Source: Hysterangium stoloniferum (lineage: Eukaryota > Basidiomycota > Agaricomycetes > Hysterangiales > Hysterangiaceae). Taken from it: a stretch of 64,000 nucleotides of DNA. Within the stretch, counting starts at the first letter, position 1. Every line of letters begins with the position of its first letter. The stretch is taken from positions 372,001 through 436,000 of the forward strand of contig WHVD01000025.1 in the NCBI GenBank assembly GCA_015178975.1, read 5' to 3'. Below, in pieces: positions 32,689-45,369 of this stretch. Made by a program: the position numbers and the translations under genes. A model generated the notes under the pieces. The model did no database searches, was not told the DNA's origin, and was given only the letters and a program-made list of their open reading frames with translations.

Positions 32689-34678
32689 TGTTAGGGTACA
32701 TACATGGCGGGTTTCCAGAGAAACCTGTGGGATAATCTGGTAGGACTTGGCTTCAGCTTATAGGGTGCACCCTCGCGAGATCGTGTTGTCCAATTTCAGA
32801 CAGGTGGACGGGAATCCCAGGGAGTCCAGGTGGGGTTCGTGGGTCGAGGGGTCGTAGGTCAGAGGTCTGTTACGACCCATTCCTGGATGTTTCAATATCC
32901 GACTTCTGATCTCCGACTACGGAACATCATAGTTACCGTATCATCTGTGTTCTTCCCTTGTTCTGCATTTGGTAATTTGTCCGTTGACAAGTATTCACTC
33001 GTTTGTTTGTTGTATTCCCGTTTCGGAATATTGTCTCCCTAATATGTCTTATTGTATTTCCGTTTTAAGAACATTTCCATTTCCGTCTTATTATGGTCTT
33101 AGTTTGTAGTACAATAATGAGTAGACTTATATTAGTTTCTGCGAATTTGTACTTTACCTTAGATCTGATATCGACTTAGTTTCTTATTCCTTCTCCCATC
33201 TTTCTGTACGCTCGATATTCGGAACTCTTCAGAACTCTGAATATCTGTATCTTCCATTGTAAGTCTCACCTCTGAAATTAAGGACTTTGAGCGTTTGCGT
33301 AGAGGCACAGCACATAAGCTGAAGCCGACGTCCTGACCCTATCCGATAGTTCCGGAATAAGTCCCCAACATGGCACTTAACAAGGTCGTGGGTTGAGAGG
33401 TCGGGAGTTGAGATAAATAAGAGAGATAGATGTGCCAGAGCCTGTGGGCTCCGACTAGTGTGAGCAGTGTAATTCAAGTAGGAGTTTAGAGCAGAAAATG
33501 TATTATATTACAGGGGGGAAAATAAGCCAATTTTCTGACTGGATTGTATCTACAACATCTACCAGACTATATAGACTGTGGAATGAATGACATACCAAAT
33601 CCAGTAATAATGAAACAAAACTAGCAAAACATAAAACGGGAATAGTAAACACCAAATTTGGTGTTAGGAATGGGACAGAGCAGAGTGGAGTCCGAATCGT
33701 GACAAATAATAAACCATAATGGGAAATGGAGTGGGAGTGGAGTCCGAATCGTGACAGGTCATTTGACTAAAATGGGAATGGGGATCTGTTACAGGGATGA
33801 CAGGTTTTCCGAGTGGGGTCTGGTGACTGATGCATGGGACGAGGTCAGACATAGACAGGGACAGAGTCTGGTGGGTATTCTGGTGACTGATACACAATGT
33901 AACGAAGTCGAATGTAGACAAGTCTGATGTACAGAGTCTGGCAGGAATTCCGGTAAACTGACAATTGGTTGGTATAGGGCATGGGTGCGTATAAGTTAGT
34001 GCCTGGTGTGAAGGATAGGTTGCATAGGAGGCGCGACTAAAGACTCTAAGCCTTACCCTTTAGCTGCTTTATATTTCCTTTATTTCTTTTATGTTTTATA
34101 CTTCTATTTCCTTCTTTATCACTCATAAATATGGGCCATATTCCCTTTTTATTAGTTTGAGAGTCCATGTATGCTTGTGGGCACTCTAGCCCACAAGAAG
34201 TATGTGCATGTCACAGTAGTAGTCACAGACAAATGTAAGACACTTTTCAACCCCAACAACCATCACCTGCACACGCAAGTACTGGTTCGGGGTCTTGTCT
34301 AAAACAAACCTTCACTCTATCTCTCTTCCTAGATCAGCAGTAACTACACTTCACACTGAAACAGTCAAAGTTAGTTACTACTATTCAACTCGACTTCAAG
34401 TTCTTGCTTCACACGGTAAGAATATCCATCGTAGCTCACTTTCTTAGGATATTCTCTCTCTCTCGCAATATATACTTTCTCTTATCTACTTGGCCACCGG
34501 CCCAGCTAGCTACACAGTCGGATCGCACCGTAAGGTCGATCGTAATCTACATCTTGACTACCTAAAACTACTAGTCAATTGTACCTCACACTATTGTTAG
34601 TCGATAACAATCACACATTGAGTGGTAAACTACTTGACCCTTTACACCTGGAGTCCGGTGGGAATTCTGGTCGTAACA
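32689..34678 (-). mobile_element. LTR family 2 element, interrupted, TSD GAATA
   Basis: The + orientation starts TGTTAGGGTACATAC and ends GGTCGTAACA. GAATA lies on both sides (32684-32688 and 34679-34683). Flanking and internal parts match the family-2 LTRs at 43060-43829 and 51118 (for example TTTCTGACTGGATTGTAT, ACTATATAGACTGTGGAATG). It is interrupted by a family-1 LTR (32868-33382). About 600 bp at 34035-34645 is absent from the other copies and resembles 23420-23760. It still contains CpG where other copies have TpG/CpA, so it is a younger copy. Confidence 0.85.
32868..33382 (+). mobile_element. nested solo LTR, family 1 (copy C), TSD AGGTC
   Basis: The 515-bp LTR starts TGTTACGACC and ends GGCACTTAACA. 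It sits inside the family-2 LTR and is flanked by AGGTC at 32863-32867 and 33383-33387. It carries the shared core (CACATAAGCTGAAGCC) near its 3' end, as the other family-1 copies do. Confidence 0.9.
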
Positions 34679-34989
34679 GAATATATACTTCGTTGAATGA
34701 GGCTTTTGAGTTCAATCAATAGAATATTATTCGACTTTATTGAAGAATAATTGATTCATGACAAAAGACTTGTATACAGGATATTAGTAAGAAGTTATTA
34801 GGGTATACATGAACAAGGGGCAGACCTGTGGGGGGACAAGCATCCCCCACCCTCACATGATTGTCAGGTCATAACTTCAAACAGGTGTTGGTCTGGGTAC
34901 TCCAAGGAGTCTGAGAAAATGTGAGACAACCAGAAGTCAGAAGGCCCAAGGGCTCTGAATGGGGGAGGACAAGTAGTCAGATGACACAA

Positions 34990-35128
34990 AAGGAGGTTGA
35001 GTTGCAAGGTACAAGAAGGACTTGGCTTCAGCTTGTGTGCTGCACTCTTGCACACATGTTTGGATGTCCTTATTTCAAGTTGACAGAAAGGAACAACTGT
35101 TCAGAAAGGCACAATGTTGAATAATTGA
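34990..35128 (-). mobile_element. LTR fragment carrying the shared core
   Basis: GGACTTGGCTTCAGCTTGTG then CTGCACTCTTGC and GATGTCC...TTTCAAGTTGACAGAA, closest to the LTR at 63660. Boundaries were not found. Confidence 0.5.
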
Positions 35129-35478
35129 TTGATGGTCAAGAATGGAACAGAATGGTCAAGAATGGAACAGAATGGTCAAGAATGGAACAGAATGGTCAAG
35201 AATGGAACAGAATGGTCAAGAATGGAACAGAATGGTCAAGAATGGAACAGAATGGTCAAGAATGGAACAGAATGGTCAAGAATGGAAGAATGTCAGAATG
35301 ACAGAATGGTCAAGAATGGAACAGAATGGTCAAGAATGGAACAGAATGGTCAAGAATGGAACAGAATGGTCAAGAATGGAACAGAATGGTCAAGAATGGA
35401 ACAGAATGGTCAAGAATGGAACAGAATGGTCAAGAATGGAACAGAATGGTCAAGAATGGAACAGAATGGTCAAGAATG
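35129..35478. repeat. 20-bp tandem array (AATGGTCAAGAATGGAACAG)
   Basis: About 17 near-identical copies with one irregular unit near 35290-35310 (GAATGTCAGAATGACAG). All forward frames are open only because 20 bp cycles through frames without stops. Confidence 0.95.
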
Positions 35479-35539
35479 TGGAACAGCATGGAATGGAACA
35501 ATTGGTATTTACTGGAATTGACTTATAATTGACAGGAGT

Positions 35540-37220
35540 TTATTCATCAACATGCTCACAATGCAATTCTTAATACTGGGAGTGGTGTGTTAAAGTGACT
35601 CACAAAAGCAATTTGAACCACCCAAGACAACAAACAGACATCCTCATCTTCTGGCAATAATGACAATAGTAACAACTTGTTGAAGAAGTCCAAAAACAAG
35701 AATAAGACCAATTTGACATCCAACAATGCTACAGCCTCTGGCAACAATTCTAGCACCTCTGCATTGAAGTCCAACAATGATATGAGTAGCAAACTCAATG
35801 CAAGTGGTAAGCTCATGGATGCTGAAAAGCAGTGATGTACAGTAAGGACAACAACCTCTGCTACATACCTCCTGGTTAAGTATGTATGGACCTCCAGTCC
35901 CCCATTTCAGTATTCCTCTGCTCCCAATGTGAATGTGTTTGCATTGAGAGGTTCAAGTTCAAAAGGCTTTGACTGCTTAAGTGTGAAGCAAGGAAAAGCT
36001 AAATGTCTTGCTGAGAATTAATGCTGTCCAAAACAGCTGAGATAATCCCTACAATCTCAACTTGCACTAGTTTGCACAGCAGGGTTTAGGGGTAAAAGTC
36101 ACTGTTGTTGAATGCCTAGTGTGCCCCTAAGAACACATGATGCTTTGAGCTAAGATATTCAAGGAGTATCTTAATGGAAGATTTTCAGAAAAATAAGCAA
36201 AAATAATGGGAAAAATAATATCAAAGCAAAGATTATATCATCCCTCTTACACTTAGTTGTAGTGATGAATGAAATGGGAATCTCTTGAGGCTGTAGAAAG
36301 CAGTTTTAGTTGTATTGTATATTGGTCCTATCCCGGGACCTTAGTGTTCCTGTAAAGTGGATGTGCATACTGATGCTGGAATGCCAACTAAAGGATTCCT
36401 TCTTTCTGTCAATAATATTGGCATCTTCCTTCATCAATTTTCTGATATTCAGGTGTTGGATCTTGGATTGCTTCTGTTCCTTCCTCCATGTGAGGTCTAC
36501 ATTTCTTGTGAATAGCCTATTCAGCAACTCAGGGGGATAGAATTCAGAAGCTATTTCTTTCTTCTTCTCCTCCAAATCCTGGTCTGAGTCTTCTCCTTCT
36601 AATAGATTGGATCCTGGACCTTTGTTTGAGAGGAGGACTTTGACCCAATAGCCCTTCAATGGAAGAGAATCCTTGATCAAATACCCCTGGCTGACTTGAT
36701 GAGAATAACTAGCATCTGCTTCCTCATCTGGTATTTCCTCTACCTTCTGCTGGTGGGGGCATCTTTCTCAGCATTCAGACCCTCAAGGTACTGACAATGT
36801 ATAGGAATAAGTCTCATTTCCTAAGAATATCATTATTCATTAATATATATATATACAAATTGCATATCAACAAATCCTCAGTCACTGGATCCTTCCCATC
36901 CAGTTCATCATTCTCTGTTCAGGCAACAGAGCACTTATCAAGGCTTCAAAAGCCAGCATAGATGTATGACATTCTTTCAAAATTCTTCAATTAGTGTTCA
37001 TGTCATTGCTTAAAAATGATCCAGTAGAACTGTTATTATTTAGGACTTATGCATGCTCAAAATGACTACATCTATGGCATCTTACCATGTGATTATAGAA
37101 CAAAAGTTTCTTTTGTTGCATTATTACAGCCACTCTATTTGTCCCTCTTCTCCCTTGCCCTTTGTTCCTGATCATTCTATTGTTTCCCTCGTCTTTCCAC
37201 AATTTCTATTGTTCACAACA
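35540..37220. mobile_element. CpG-poor decayed sequence, no intact gene
   Basis: The longest frame (complement 36306-36680) gives GYWVKVLLSNKGPGSNLLEG and a Glu/Lys-rich stretch. No family was recognised, and the frame is not supported by neighbours. CpG scarcity and scattered stops suggest old transposon sequence. Confidence 0.4.
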
Positions 37221-37242
37221 CTGTTAAAGGCATAGAAAAGAA

Positions 37243-37320
37243 TTGACCCAGCCTGGGATTGAACCAAGGACCTCCTGGCTTTATATGCAGGTGCTCTTAA
37301 CCACTGAGCTACTGGACCTA
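37243..37320 (-). other. tRNA-like sequence (tRNA-derived repeat)
   Basis: On the minus strand: acceptor GGTCCAG with CTGGGTC, D arm GCTC...GAGC with an A-box match (TAGCTCAGTGG), and T arm CTTGG-TTCAATC-CCAGG with a B-box match. The anticodon arm CCTG-CATATAAAGC-CAGG has an oversized loop, so it is not a normal tRNA. The T-arm and ATATA loop recall the tRNA-like part of the TRIM LTRs at 9.5 kb. Confidence 0.6.
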
Positions 37321-37689
37321 TGGTTTAGTATTATATGATGGATTATATATACATATATATAAGGACTTATGATGCCAACTTGTGCTCTTATAACAGCTTA
37401 TATAACTGATGGCAAACCTGGGTCTTATAACAGTCTGTCACATATAGATATTGTATTTTCTCATTTCTAACAAAAACCCCTTAAAATACACATAGACCAA
37501 TATACACTACCTTGGTGGATTCCTCTCTATGTGTCTACTGAGATACTATATTTGTTATAAGAACAATTAAAATTAGCCTGGAATGTAAAATGGACTAATT
37601 TCTGTCTCTGTTTTTTGTAATGGAGTGTTTCCCCTTTTAAGCCCTGCCATTGTGGAGTCATCTCCTGCTGCCTTTTGTCTTGCCACCAT

Positions 37690-38130
37690 CATCTGGCCCT
37701 CAAGGCTTGCTCACCCTTTCCTTGAGTAATTTTCTTTTTTTCACTATCCCTTTCCTACTCCTTTATTGCCCTAAAACTTGTAGTTTAGATTGATTTTTCA
37801 TGTGTTTCCTATTAGTTTGGCATGCTGTTGGGGCTCGCTCATGTCTCCATCAGCATGTTTTTGCACAATGGAGCCTGTGGCCCCTGGATTGGCTTCCACC
37901 AGGGGGTACATGTAGACTGATATGCACTACCTTACACATTCATTGGGATAACCTCCCTCTCCAAAAAAATTAGGATCCTTAGTAGAGTCTTATTTTATAT
38001 AAATTCCAACAATCATCCATTGAATCATTATAAGAGTTAAAACTGGTAAGAGATCTTTTGAGGATCCAAAAGTTCGATGAATTCTAAACCCTGCAATCAC
38101 ATGTTAGATCCCTAACTCGGTTAAGGATCC
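37690..38130. repeat. degenerate repeats: copy of the 31.3-kb repeat, then a foldback-related fragment
   Basis: The part 37690-37910 matches 31311-31850. The part 37960-38130 (CCCTCTCCAAAA...TTAGGATCC, GAGTCTTATTTTATATAAA, GAGGATCCAAAAG) resembles the arms of the foldback element at 48970-49829. Confidence 0.55.
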
Positions 38131-38569
38131 GGTGAGTGACTGGCCGAGTTTATATAAAATAAGCCTGGAATGACTCAAATTTTTGACACTTCCTGCTATA
38201 TTTATTCTTCAGATCCCGCAGTGATGCGCGATTTAGTACAGTATTCTACAATGAGAATATTTCTAAACTTGATATAATTTAATTTGGAAAATCCCAAGAA
38301 TATAAAATTCCATGCATTTTCAAAAGTTGAATATTCTCATAAATTTTATATTTTCCACGCTTTTAGAGGTTCTTCAAGTTTGGTTTGCTCAAATTGGACG
38401 AAGCCCACAACCACCCGTCCACAGCTACAAGCAGCCACAGTGACTGCGTCACAGTTACGTGCTTGCCCGCAACACTTAATTCTAAGTCACTACGGCGCAG
38501 AACCATAGTCACATATATACCAAATTCCCCCCTTTTCACCATCTTTCAACGCCAGATATTATCTGAAAG

Positions 38570-41530
38570 ATGTCTTCATTTCTCTGCCAAACATATCCTC
38601 CAAATCCGCCCACGTCCCGCGGTACATCGACTAAGATCGGGATGAGTCTGGGGCCGAAGGGGGATAGAGATTTGGTGGGGTATGCATCTGGGAAGGTTAT
38701 TGTTGTGAGTTTTATATGTGATTTGTTGTCCATCGGATTATGTCCTTAAATTATTTTGGTGTTGTGGTGAAGGTGAGAGATTTGAAGGTATGTCGTGCAA
38801 CATACTTCATATGGGAGTATGTATGTTAATCGAGGATGCCGTGCAACTCGTTTGTAGGACCCGACTAAAGATTATATATACGCCGGACATGCGTATACCA
38901 CGACTGTAGTCAAATTCTCACCAACGGGATATTATGCCGCGTCTGGAGATGTTGCTGGAAATGGTTGGAGTTCCCATATTTCCAATTTACATTCAGGTTA
39001 TATTTCATTCTGGGCTGGTTTTTAGTGAAGATATGGGACACTACTGGTGATGAACACATTTTAAAGTCGGAATTTAAGGTCCTAGGTGGCAGAGTGTACG
39101 CCGATTTTTGCTTATTTTGCTTGTTTGTTTCTATCAATCTGGCACCCACTCACATAAATAAACTAGAAATGATCTCAGTTGGGACGGGGAGAGCAAACGC
39201 GTCATCGCAGTAGGCGATGGGCGTGAAAAGTACGCGCAACCTACTCATGATCATTTTCCCTCCTGTAAATTACCAACTCCCTCAGGTTTGCCCACTGTTT
39301 CCAATTCGACACCGGCACAAGCACTGGTGATATCCTTGGGCATGCCAAAGTCCTCAACTCCGTAGCAATACGTCATCAACGCCCATTCCGCGCGGTAACT
39401 GCGGGCGATGACGGTGGGATTGTTTTCAGTCATGGTGTGCCATGGAAATGGAATAAGGTATTATTTTCAATATAATGTACATTCAGTATATCTCTTGAGG
39501 CTAATTTTGTAGACACTCTCAGCGCACACGTCCTTTATCCACTCAGTCGCCTACGCGCCTTCCGGCTCACATTTCGTGTCTGCCGGAGCTGATGGACATG
39601 TTTTTCTCTGGGACGGTGTTACAGGCGATAAATCCGGGGAGTTTGTTGATCCCGCTGTAGGCAGTGCCGCACACAAAGGTGGTGTGGTGAGAGCCATATG
39701 ATATATCTACAGGCATCGTGACCTGATATCCATATGTCTTTCAGTACTCTGTCTCGTGGTCTCTGGATGGAAAATCAATTGTAACATCATCAGGAGATTG
39801 TACCGTTAAAATCTGTCCGTTTTCTCTCAAAACCCCTTCCAAGTATATTTTCGATCAGTTTTAACTTCTTCCCTGTAGGGGACCCAACAACATTTGCTCC
39901 CACATTTATCCACGCGATTACCTCTGGAAAGGGGATAGATAATCAACAAGTCGGGAATACATGGACTAAAAGTTTCGTGGTCAGCCTTGGGATAAACGGG
40001 TTGTTGAATATTTGGGATGCGCAAGGGGAAAAACTGGTTAAGGTTGTTGAGGTATGTATTTTTTTCGGAGCTGTGCTTCCTTTTCTGTTTTTCTTTTCGG
40101 ATTTATCTATGCCGCCTTATTTATTGGAGACAACGCTTCATGAGGATATCTTCTGCCCATCATCTTGGTCTTTCTCATCCTTTCCCCATTATACTTGACA
40201 ACTTTTCTTGAACCGATGGATCACTCATCAATATCCCCTTCCCTTAGGCACCCCAAAGATCCATCACAAGCACCACCATGATGCAGAGTCCAACGCTCCT
40301 TTTTGGCTCCTCCGACGGACGCACACACTCCGTCTCATTCGCCTCACCCACTGAAGTCCCGAGGCTCATCCCTGGTGCTGGGCACACAAATCTCGTATCG
40401 GGGTTGAGCTCTTCCAATAAAGATGCAAGTGTATGGAGCGTGGGGTTTGATGACCAAATCAGGGAGATTAGGAGCGGTGTGAATGGGTTGGAATTCATGG
40501 GGTTAATATCCCTTCTCCTCCTTCCTCTTTTTAGTTATATGAATACAACTAACTGCAACGTATTTTTTAGGACATCTACGAAAACACTCTCCCAGCCCAA
40601 AAGCGTCTGTGCCAGCCCCTCGGGTCATACATATGTCGCGTCTGTCTCCAACATCGAAGTATTCCGCGGCTTACAGCGGGTTGCGACTGTTGATCTAGGT
40701 AATAAATGGCAAGCTGTTTCTATTGATGTTGTGGAGAGGGCCGGGAAGGAGGTTGTTGCTGTTGGTGGCGAGGTGTGTGATTATTCATTCCTCTTACGGT
40801 AGGAGATGTGACTGACATCACAATGAATGACATAGGACATGAAAGTTCATTTGTATACCTTTGAAGGTACTACACTCATTGAGGACGGGACTTTAGAGTC
40901 GTCGCACAAAGGGGCGATCACGGCGGTGGCGTTTAGCCCGGATGGAAAGTCGATCGCTGTTGGGGATGTAAGGGTTTTTTTTCTTTTTTTTTTTCGTTTT
41001 CTCTGGCAATAGTGAGGGAAATTATTGATTGCGGTATTGCACAGGGCGGTGGAAAAATATTTGTTTATGATGTAGAGACGAGAAAGGTATCCATTTTATT
41101 CACATCTATCAATTTCAATCACTCACAAAGTTGCACACGTATCCCAGCCCATAATACTGCGCTGGACTCATCACACCGCACGTGTCCACAGTCTTTCATG
41201 GACACCCGACGGTAAACACGTCGCTTCAGGAAGCTTAGACACGCATATTTACGTTTGGTGTATCGAGAAGGTATGTTTTAACATTTTTCTTGCCCTATCT
41301 CCCTCCTCTGATTTGTCATCGATTAAAATCACCTCTCCATGCAGCAACTCAAACACATCGCTATCAAAAACGCAATCCCAGGCGGTGTCTGGGGCGTTGC
41401 CTGGATCCCCGGTTCCTTGACCGATACCAAGCCTGGTGCTACCGGCGGAGGAGGGGGAAAGGCGAAGTTGGTGGGTGCAGGTGCAGATGGGAGTGTTCGG
41501 ACATGGGAAGCTATGTTTCATGTGTGGTAG
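38570..41530 (+). CDS. AIP1: actin-interacting protein 1 (WD40, cofilin cofactor)
   Basis: AIP1 works with cofilin to disassemble actin filaments. It has two WD40 beta-propellers, and the matches span both. The start MSSFLCQTYPPNPPTSRGTS fits the family's N terminus (YPPNPxTxRGxS). It then reads AGHAYTTTV, KFSPTGYYAASGDVAGNVK, WDTTGDEHILKSEFKVLGG, AVGDGRE, ILGHAKVLNSVAIRHQRPFR, GADGHVFLWDG, SSGDCTVKIWD, NTWTKSFVVSLGINGLLNIW, LFGSSDGRTHSVSFASP, AFSPDGKSIAVGD, SWTPDGKHVASGSLDTHIYV and GADGSVRTWEAMFHVW, ending TAG 41530. About 13 exons with short GT-AG introns join in frame, and no lesion was found. The first exon ends at 38704. A 15-nt exon (38773-38787, VRDLK) restores a conserved strand, and exons then run 38858-38963, 39026-39095, 39167-39229, 39286-39457 and so on. 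Some donors are weak (GTTGGA, GTCCGT). Confidence 0.9.
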
Positions 41531-41559
41531 ATCACACTGCTGGCTGTCCGATGTTTTAT

Positions 41560-42270
41560 TAAGGTTCGGGATGCTTTATCAGAATGGACACCCATAGTGC
41601 TATATTTATCTGTAGAACATATTGTGACTACACACGTTGAATTACCGTATCACACTTAGGCTGACAGTATCGGTGTTTATTGTGTTTGGGGTGGTGCAAG
41701 TTCTATGGATGCGCGAGTCACCTCAGTTGAGATACAAATTACGGTACACCATGACGTCTCGGGGATAGGCATGCCTTATACCTAATCAGATGCCTAGATC
41801 GTTCTATATTTTTGGTGTCTGCAACGCAAGTTGTGGCTTTTGTCAGGAGGATGCTGCTTTATAGGTAACACCGCCCACGACCCAATGGACCAAATACCGA
41901 CAAGGGGGTACCAAGAATGTTAAAACAACCAAGTGAGGTGATCCTTCCCCAAACACATCCACCCACCCACACTGTACATTGCAGCCAAAAGAAAAACAAT
42001 TCCTCATGGAAACACACATATCTTTTTTTTCGCCCGCAAAGTGCTCATACCTATGAATTCTCGCATCCTCGATAACTACACTGAACCGCAGTCGGCGAGC
42101 AGGTAATTCTATCATGCGTAGAAACTGACCGACTACCCATAATGCATGTTGTAACCTCCGCGCGATGTCTCGTATTTTTCGTATTCGACCTGCCTTGTCA
42201 ATTCTGCTTCAATTGTGAACCATACTTTCCCCTAATCTTCCTAAGGCTCAACTGAGGGTACCCCGAGTTA
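41560..42270. other. downstream of AIP1, no gene seen
   Basis: Normal CpG content. The minus-strand frame 41843-42115 has no recognisable domain and is probably chance. It may contain a 3' UTR. Confidence 0.4.
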
Positions 42271-42429
42271 AAAAACTTCGTTGGGAGCAAAAATTCCCAG
42301 CCTCATTTGTCATTGCAGGTACTCTGAGCCCTAAATCCCTATCTCTCAAAGTGGAGATACAGACAGGGCTGAGGTGTTTGTAGTTTCAGCCCTCCAGAGG
42401 ACTCTGAAGATTTAGAGAAGTCCATTGAA

Positions 42430-44860
42430 CAGCAACCTGAAACTGGGAACTCTCAATTAACCACACCCCTGTATGAATGAGGAGATCATATCAGGTCCAT
42501 TGTTCACTTCCCAACAGAAACTATTGCAGCAAGTTCCACAACCTCACAATGTCCGGCAGATGCAGCCTTTCATAACTTCAGGTCAGAGATCAAAGTCCCA
42601 GAATACCTACAGGAGTTCCAGGATGTCTTTTCAAAAGACTCATTTGACACCCTCCCAGAAGACAAGATTTGGGATCATGGCATTGAACTTGAACCTGGTT
42701 CCAAAGCCACTAATTGTAATGTGTATCCTTTATCCCCATCTGAGCAAGTGCATTTGGATGCCTCCTCAAGGAGAATCTAGAGATGGGTCATATCTGCTCT
42801 TCCAGGTCCCTCATGGCCTCCCCTGTGTTCTTCATCAAGAAGCAGTATGGATCCCTTCAATTAGTTCAGGGCTACCATGAATTAAATACCATCACAACCA
42901 AGAACCACTACCCCATTCCACTTATTTCAGAGCTTGTTAATCAACTTTGAGGAGTTTGGTATTTCACAAAGTTAGTTGTTCAATGGGGATACAATAACAT
43001 TCACATCAAGGAAGGTGACAAGTGGAAGGCAGCCTTCCACACCAATCAGGGACTGTTTGTGTTAAGGGCCATGCAGGCTCACAGAGGGTTTCTGGAGAAA
43101 CCTGCAGATATTCCAGTAGGACTTGGCTTCAGCTTATAGGCTTCACCCTTGCAAGATCATGGTGCCCAACTTCAGACAGGTGGACAGGAAACCCAGGGAG
43201 TCCAGGTGTAGTTGATAGGTCAATGGGTGATAGGCAATAGGTCAGGAGGTCAGTCAGAAAGCCTGTGGGCTCTGATGAGGTTGATAGCTTTGTGTTTCAG
43301 AGATGAGAGATAGAGCAGGATATATGTTAAGTAACTGGGGAAGACTTAGTTGATTTTCTGACTGGATTGTATGTACAAACATTGCTAGGATATATAGACT
43401 GTGGAATGTATGCAATACCAAATCCAGTAGTAATTAAAGATAAAACAAGTAATCATGAAACAAGACAAGTAAATACCAAACTAGGTGTTAGGGATGGAAC
43501 AGAATGGGAGTGGGGTCTGAAACATGACAAGTCATTTGACCATAATGGGAATGGGGCTCTGTTAGAGAGCTGATGGGTTGTCTGGGGAGTCCAGTAAACT
43601 GGGACTTGGGACAGGGTTGGATATAGACAGGATTGACATGCACAGGTCCCAGCAGGTATTCCAATGACTGGTGTATGAGACACAGAGGATTGGGCATAGA
43701 CAGGTTTGATGTCTGGTGATGTCTGGGTCCCAGTGGTTTTCTGGTTGTGAACTTTGACCTGGTGGGTAAGAGTTGGATGCATACATGTAGGATGGGGTCC
43801 AGAGCCTGGTGGGTTTTCCAGTCCTAACAGTTTGGATCACTGGTGATGTTCTTTGGACTCACCACATTCCAGACAATGATAAATGATATTTTTGTAGATC
43901 TTGTTTGAGAAGGAGTGGTGTGTGTGTATCTAGATAATGTACTGATTTACTCAAAGACTCTGGAGAAACATTGCTGACTCCTCTGAATAGTCTTAGAGGA
44001 ATTCTCTCACAGTTGCATGGAGATGGATCTGGTTAAGATTGCAGGTGTGTCAGTCTATTCCCAAGAATAAAAAGCAAGTGCAAGCACTCTTAGGCTTTGC
44101 CAATTTCTACCATCACTTCATCCAAGACTTCTCCAAACTTGCACATCTATTGTTTGATCTTACAGGGAAGAACACACATACCCTTGAAGTGGTCAACAGA
44201 GGCCCAATAAGCATTTGATGGTATCAAGGCTTGAGTGACCTCTTCTACATACATTCCTCATACTCCCAGATGACAATCAACCATTTCATATTGAAGTGGA
44301 TAGTTCAGACTTTGCAACAGTCAGACTCTGATGGAAAGTGGCACCCAGTGGCCTTTTATTCCAAAAGCCTGAATGCATGCAAACTAGAACTATGAGATAT
44401 GTATATGACAAAGAGCTCCTGTCCATCATCTGGCCTTGGAGGAATGGGGACACTTCTTGGAAAGGGCTCAGCACAAGGTAGATATTTGGACCAACCACCA
44501 GAACCTTCAGTACTCTATGTCAGCCTGAACATTTTGTTCAACTGCTGGGTGGATTCAACCTATGTGTATGTTGTCTTTGATGAAAACAGCCCCTTCTCAG
44601 CAGCAGAGATGGCCTCTTGGGTTACAAACCCACTATGTGTCCAGTGGGAGGGCCGCATTCCAGGGATGGAACTTGAAAGGCCAGCACCAAATAATGAGGA
44701 ACAGGGAAATGGGGATAAACAAGTGCCTGCCTGTACCTGACCTGGAAGGAGTGGGAGGTGAAGCACTTGAAGAACCTCACCCCAACACACCATAATCTTC
44801 CTACTGAGGACTGCAAGCTCCTGGGTTTCTTTCTCCTCAACTACATGATCCACTGCCAGT
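42430..44860 (+). pseudogene. Gypsy-type pol relic, interrupted by an LTR
   Basis: Degraded Ty3/Gypsy reverse transcriptase. EFQDVFSK, SFDTLPEDKIWDHGIELEPG and SPVFFIKK (in broken frames) run up to 43054. After the inserted LTR they continue with VYLDNVLIYSK (the catalytic YLDD as YLDN), and an RNase H region with HIEVDSSDF and MRYVYDKELLSIIW. Many stops occur. CpG is nearly absent except in short stretches. Confidence 0.75.
43060..43829 (-). mobile_element. solo LTR, family 2, TSD GTTTG
   Basis: The 770-bp LTR in + orientation starts TGTTAAGGGCC and ends GTCCTAACA. GTTTG is duplicated at 43055-43059 and 43830-43834. It split the Gypsy RT frame. The sequence has lost most CpGs (for example GTCTGAAACATGACA where 33.7 kb has GTCCGAATCGTGACA). 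Confidence 0.9.
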
Positions 44861-44984
44861 GTAGTTCAAGTTGCCCCAATGACTAGGAGGAGCACACATG
44901 CATGATTCTGATGTATGAACAGAAATTGTGATTATTAATGAATGGATGAGGGGGCTGAACAAAGAGAGAGGGAAACTATGAGAT

Positions 44985-45070
44985 GTAAAAACTTAAGCTA
45001 AAGCCAAGTCCTACCGAGTCCCTGGAACATCTGCAGGTTTTCCTCAGATACCTTCCCCTAAGCTCTGAGC
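44985..45070 (+). mobile_element. LTR 3' end fragment with the shared core
   Basis: ACTTAAGCTAAAGCCAAGTCC, then GAGTCCCTGGAACATCTGCA and GGTTTTCCTCAGA, then CTTAACA. This is the inverse of a family-2 LTR start. Confidence 0.6.
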
Positions 45071-45103
45071 TTAACACTTTGCAACCTTATATTAAAAATT
45101 GTA

Positions 45104-45352
45104 TGAGTTGACTTATTGTAATACACAATCTACAATTTAGTAGATTTGTGATAAGAGTGCTTGTGTGTCAATCAATGTGTCAGTTAGTGAGTCACCTTCT
45201 GACATGATAGGTTTGGTGCTAGTTTAGGTGTACATGGGTAAAATCATGCATTAGGCTCCAAAAACATGTTACACAATTTGCATTTCCATATAAAAGGTTG
45301 AAGGAATAAGTGAATTGCCCCTAGGAGCAGGGTGTTTCATTAGTTCCAACAC
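45104..45352 (-). mobile_element. LTR family 3 fragment (copy 2)
   Basis: Homologous to 31889-32103 and 50567-50834. It ends AGTTCCAACA and is more diverged than the other two. Confidence 0.65.
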
Positions 45353-45369
45353 CTTAGCCTCCAAACTGC

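Noticed and set aside
36306..36680. 124-aa minus frame as a gene
   Set aside because: CpG-poor surroundings with stops, no recognised domain and no neighbours in frame.
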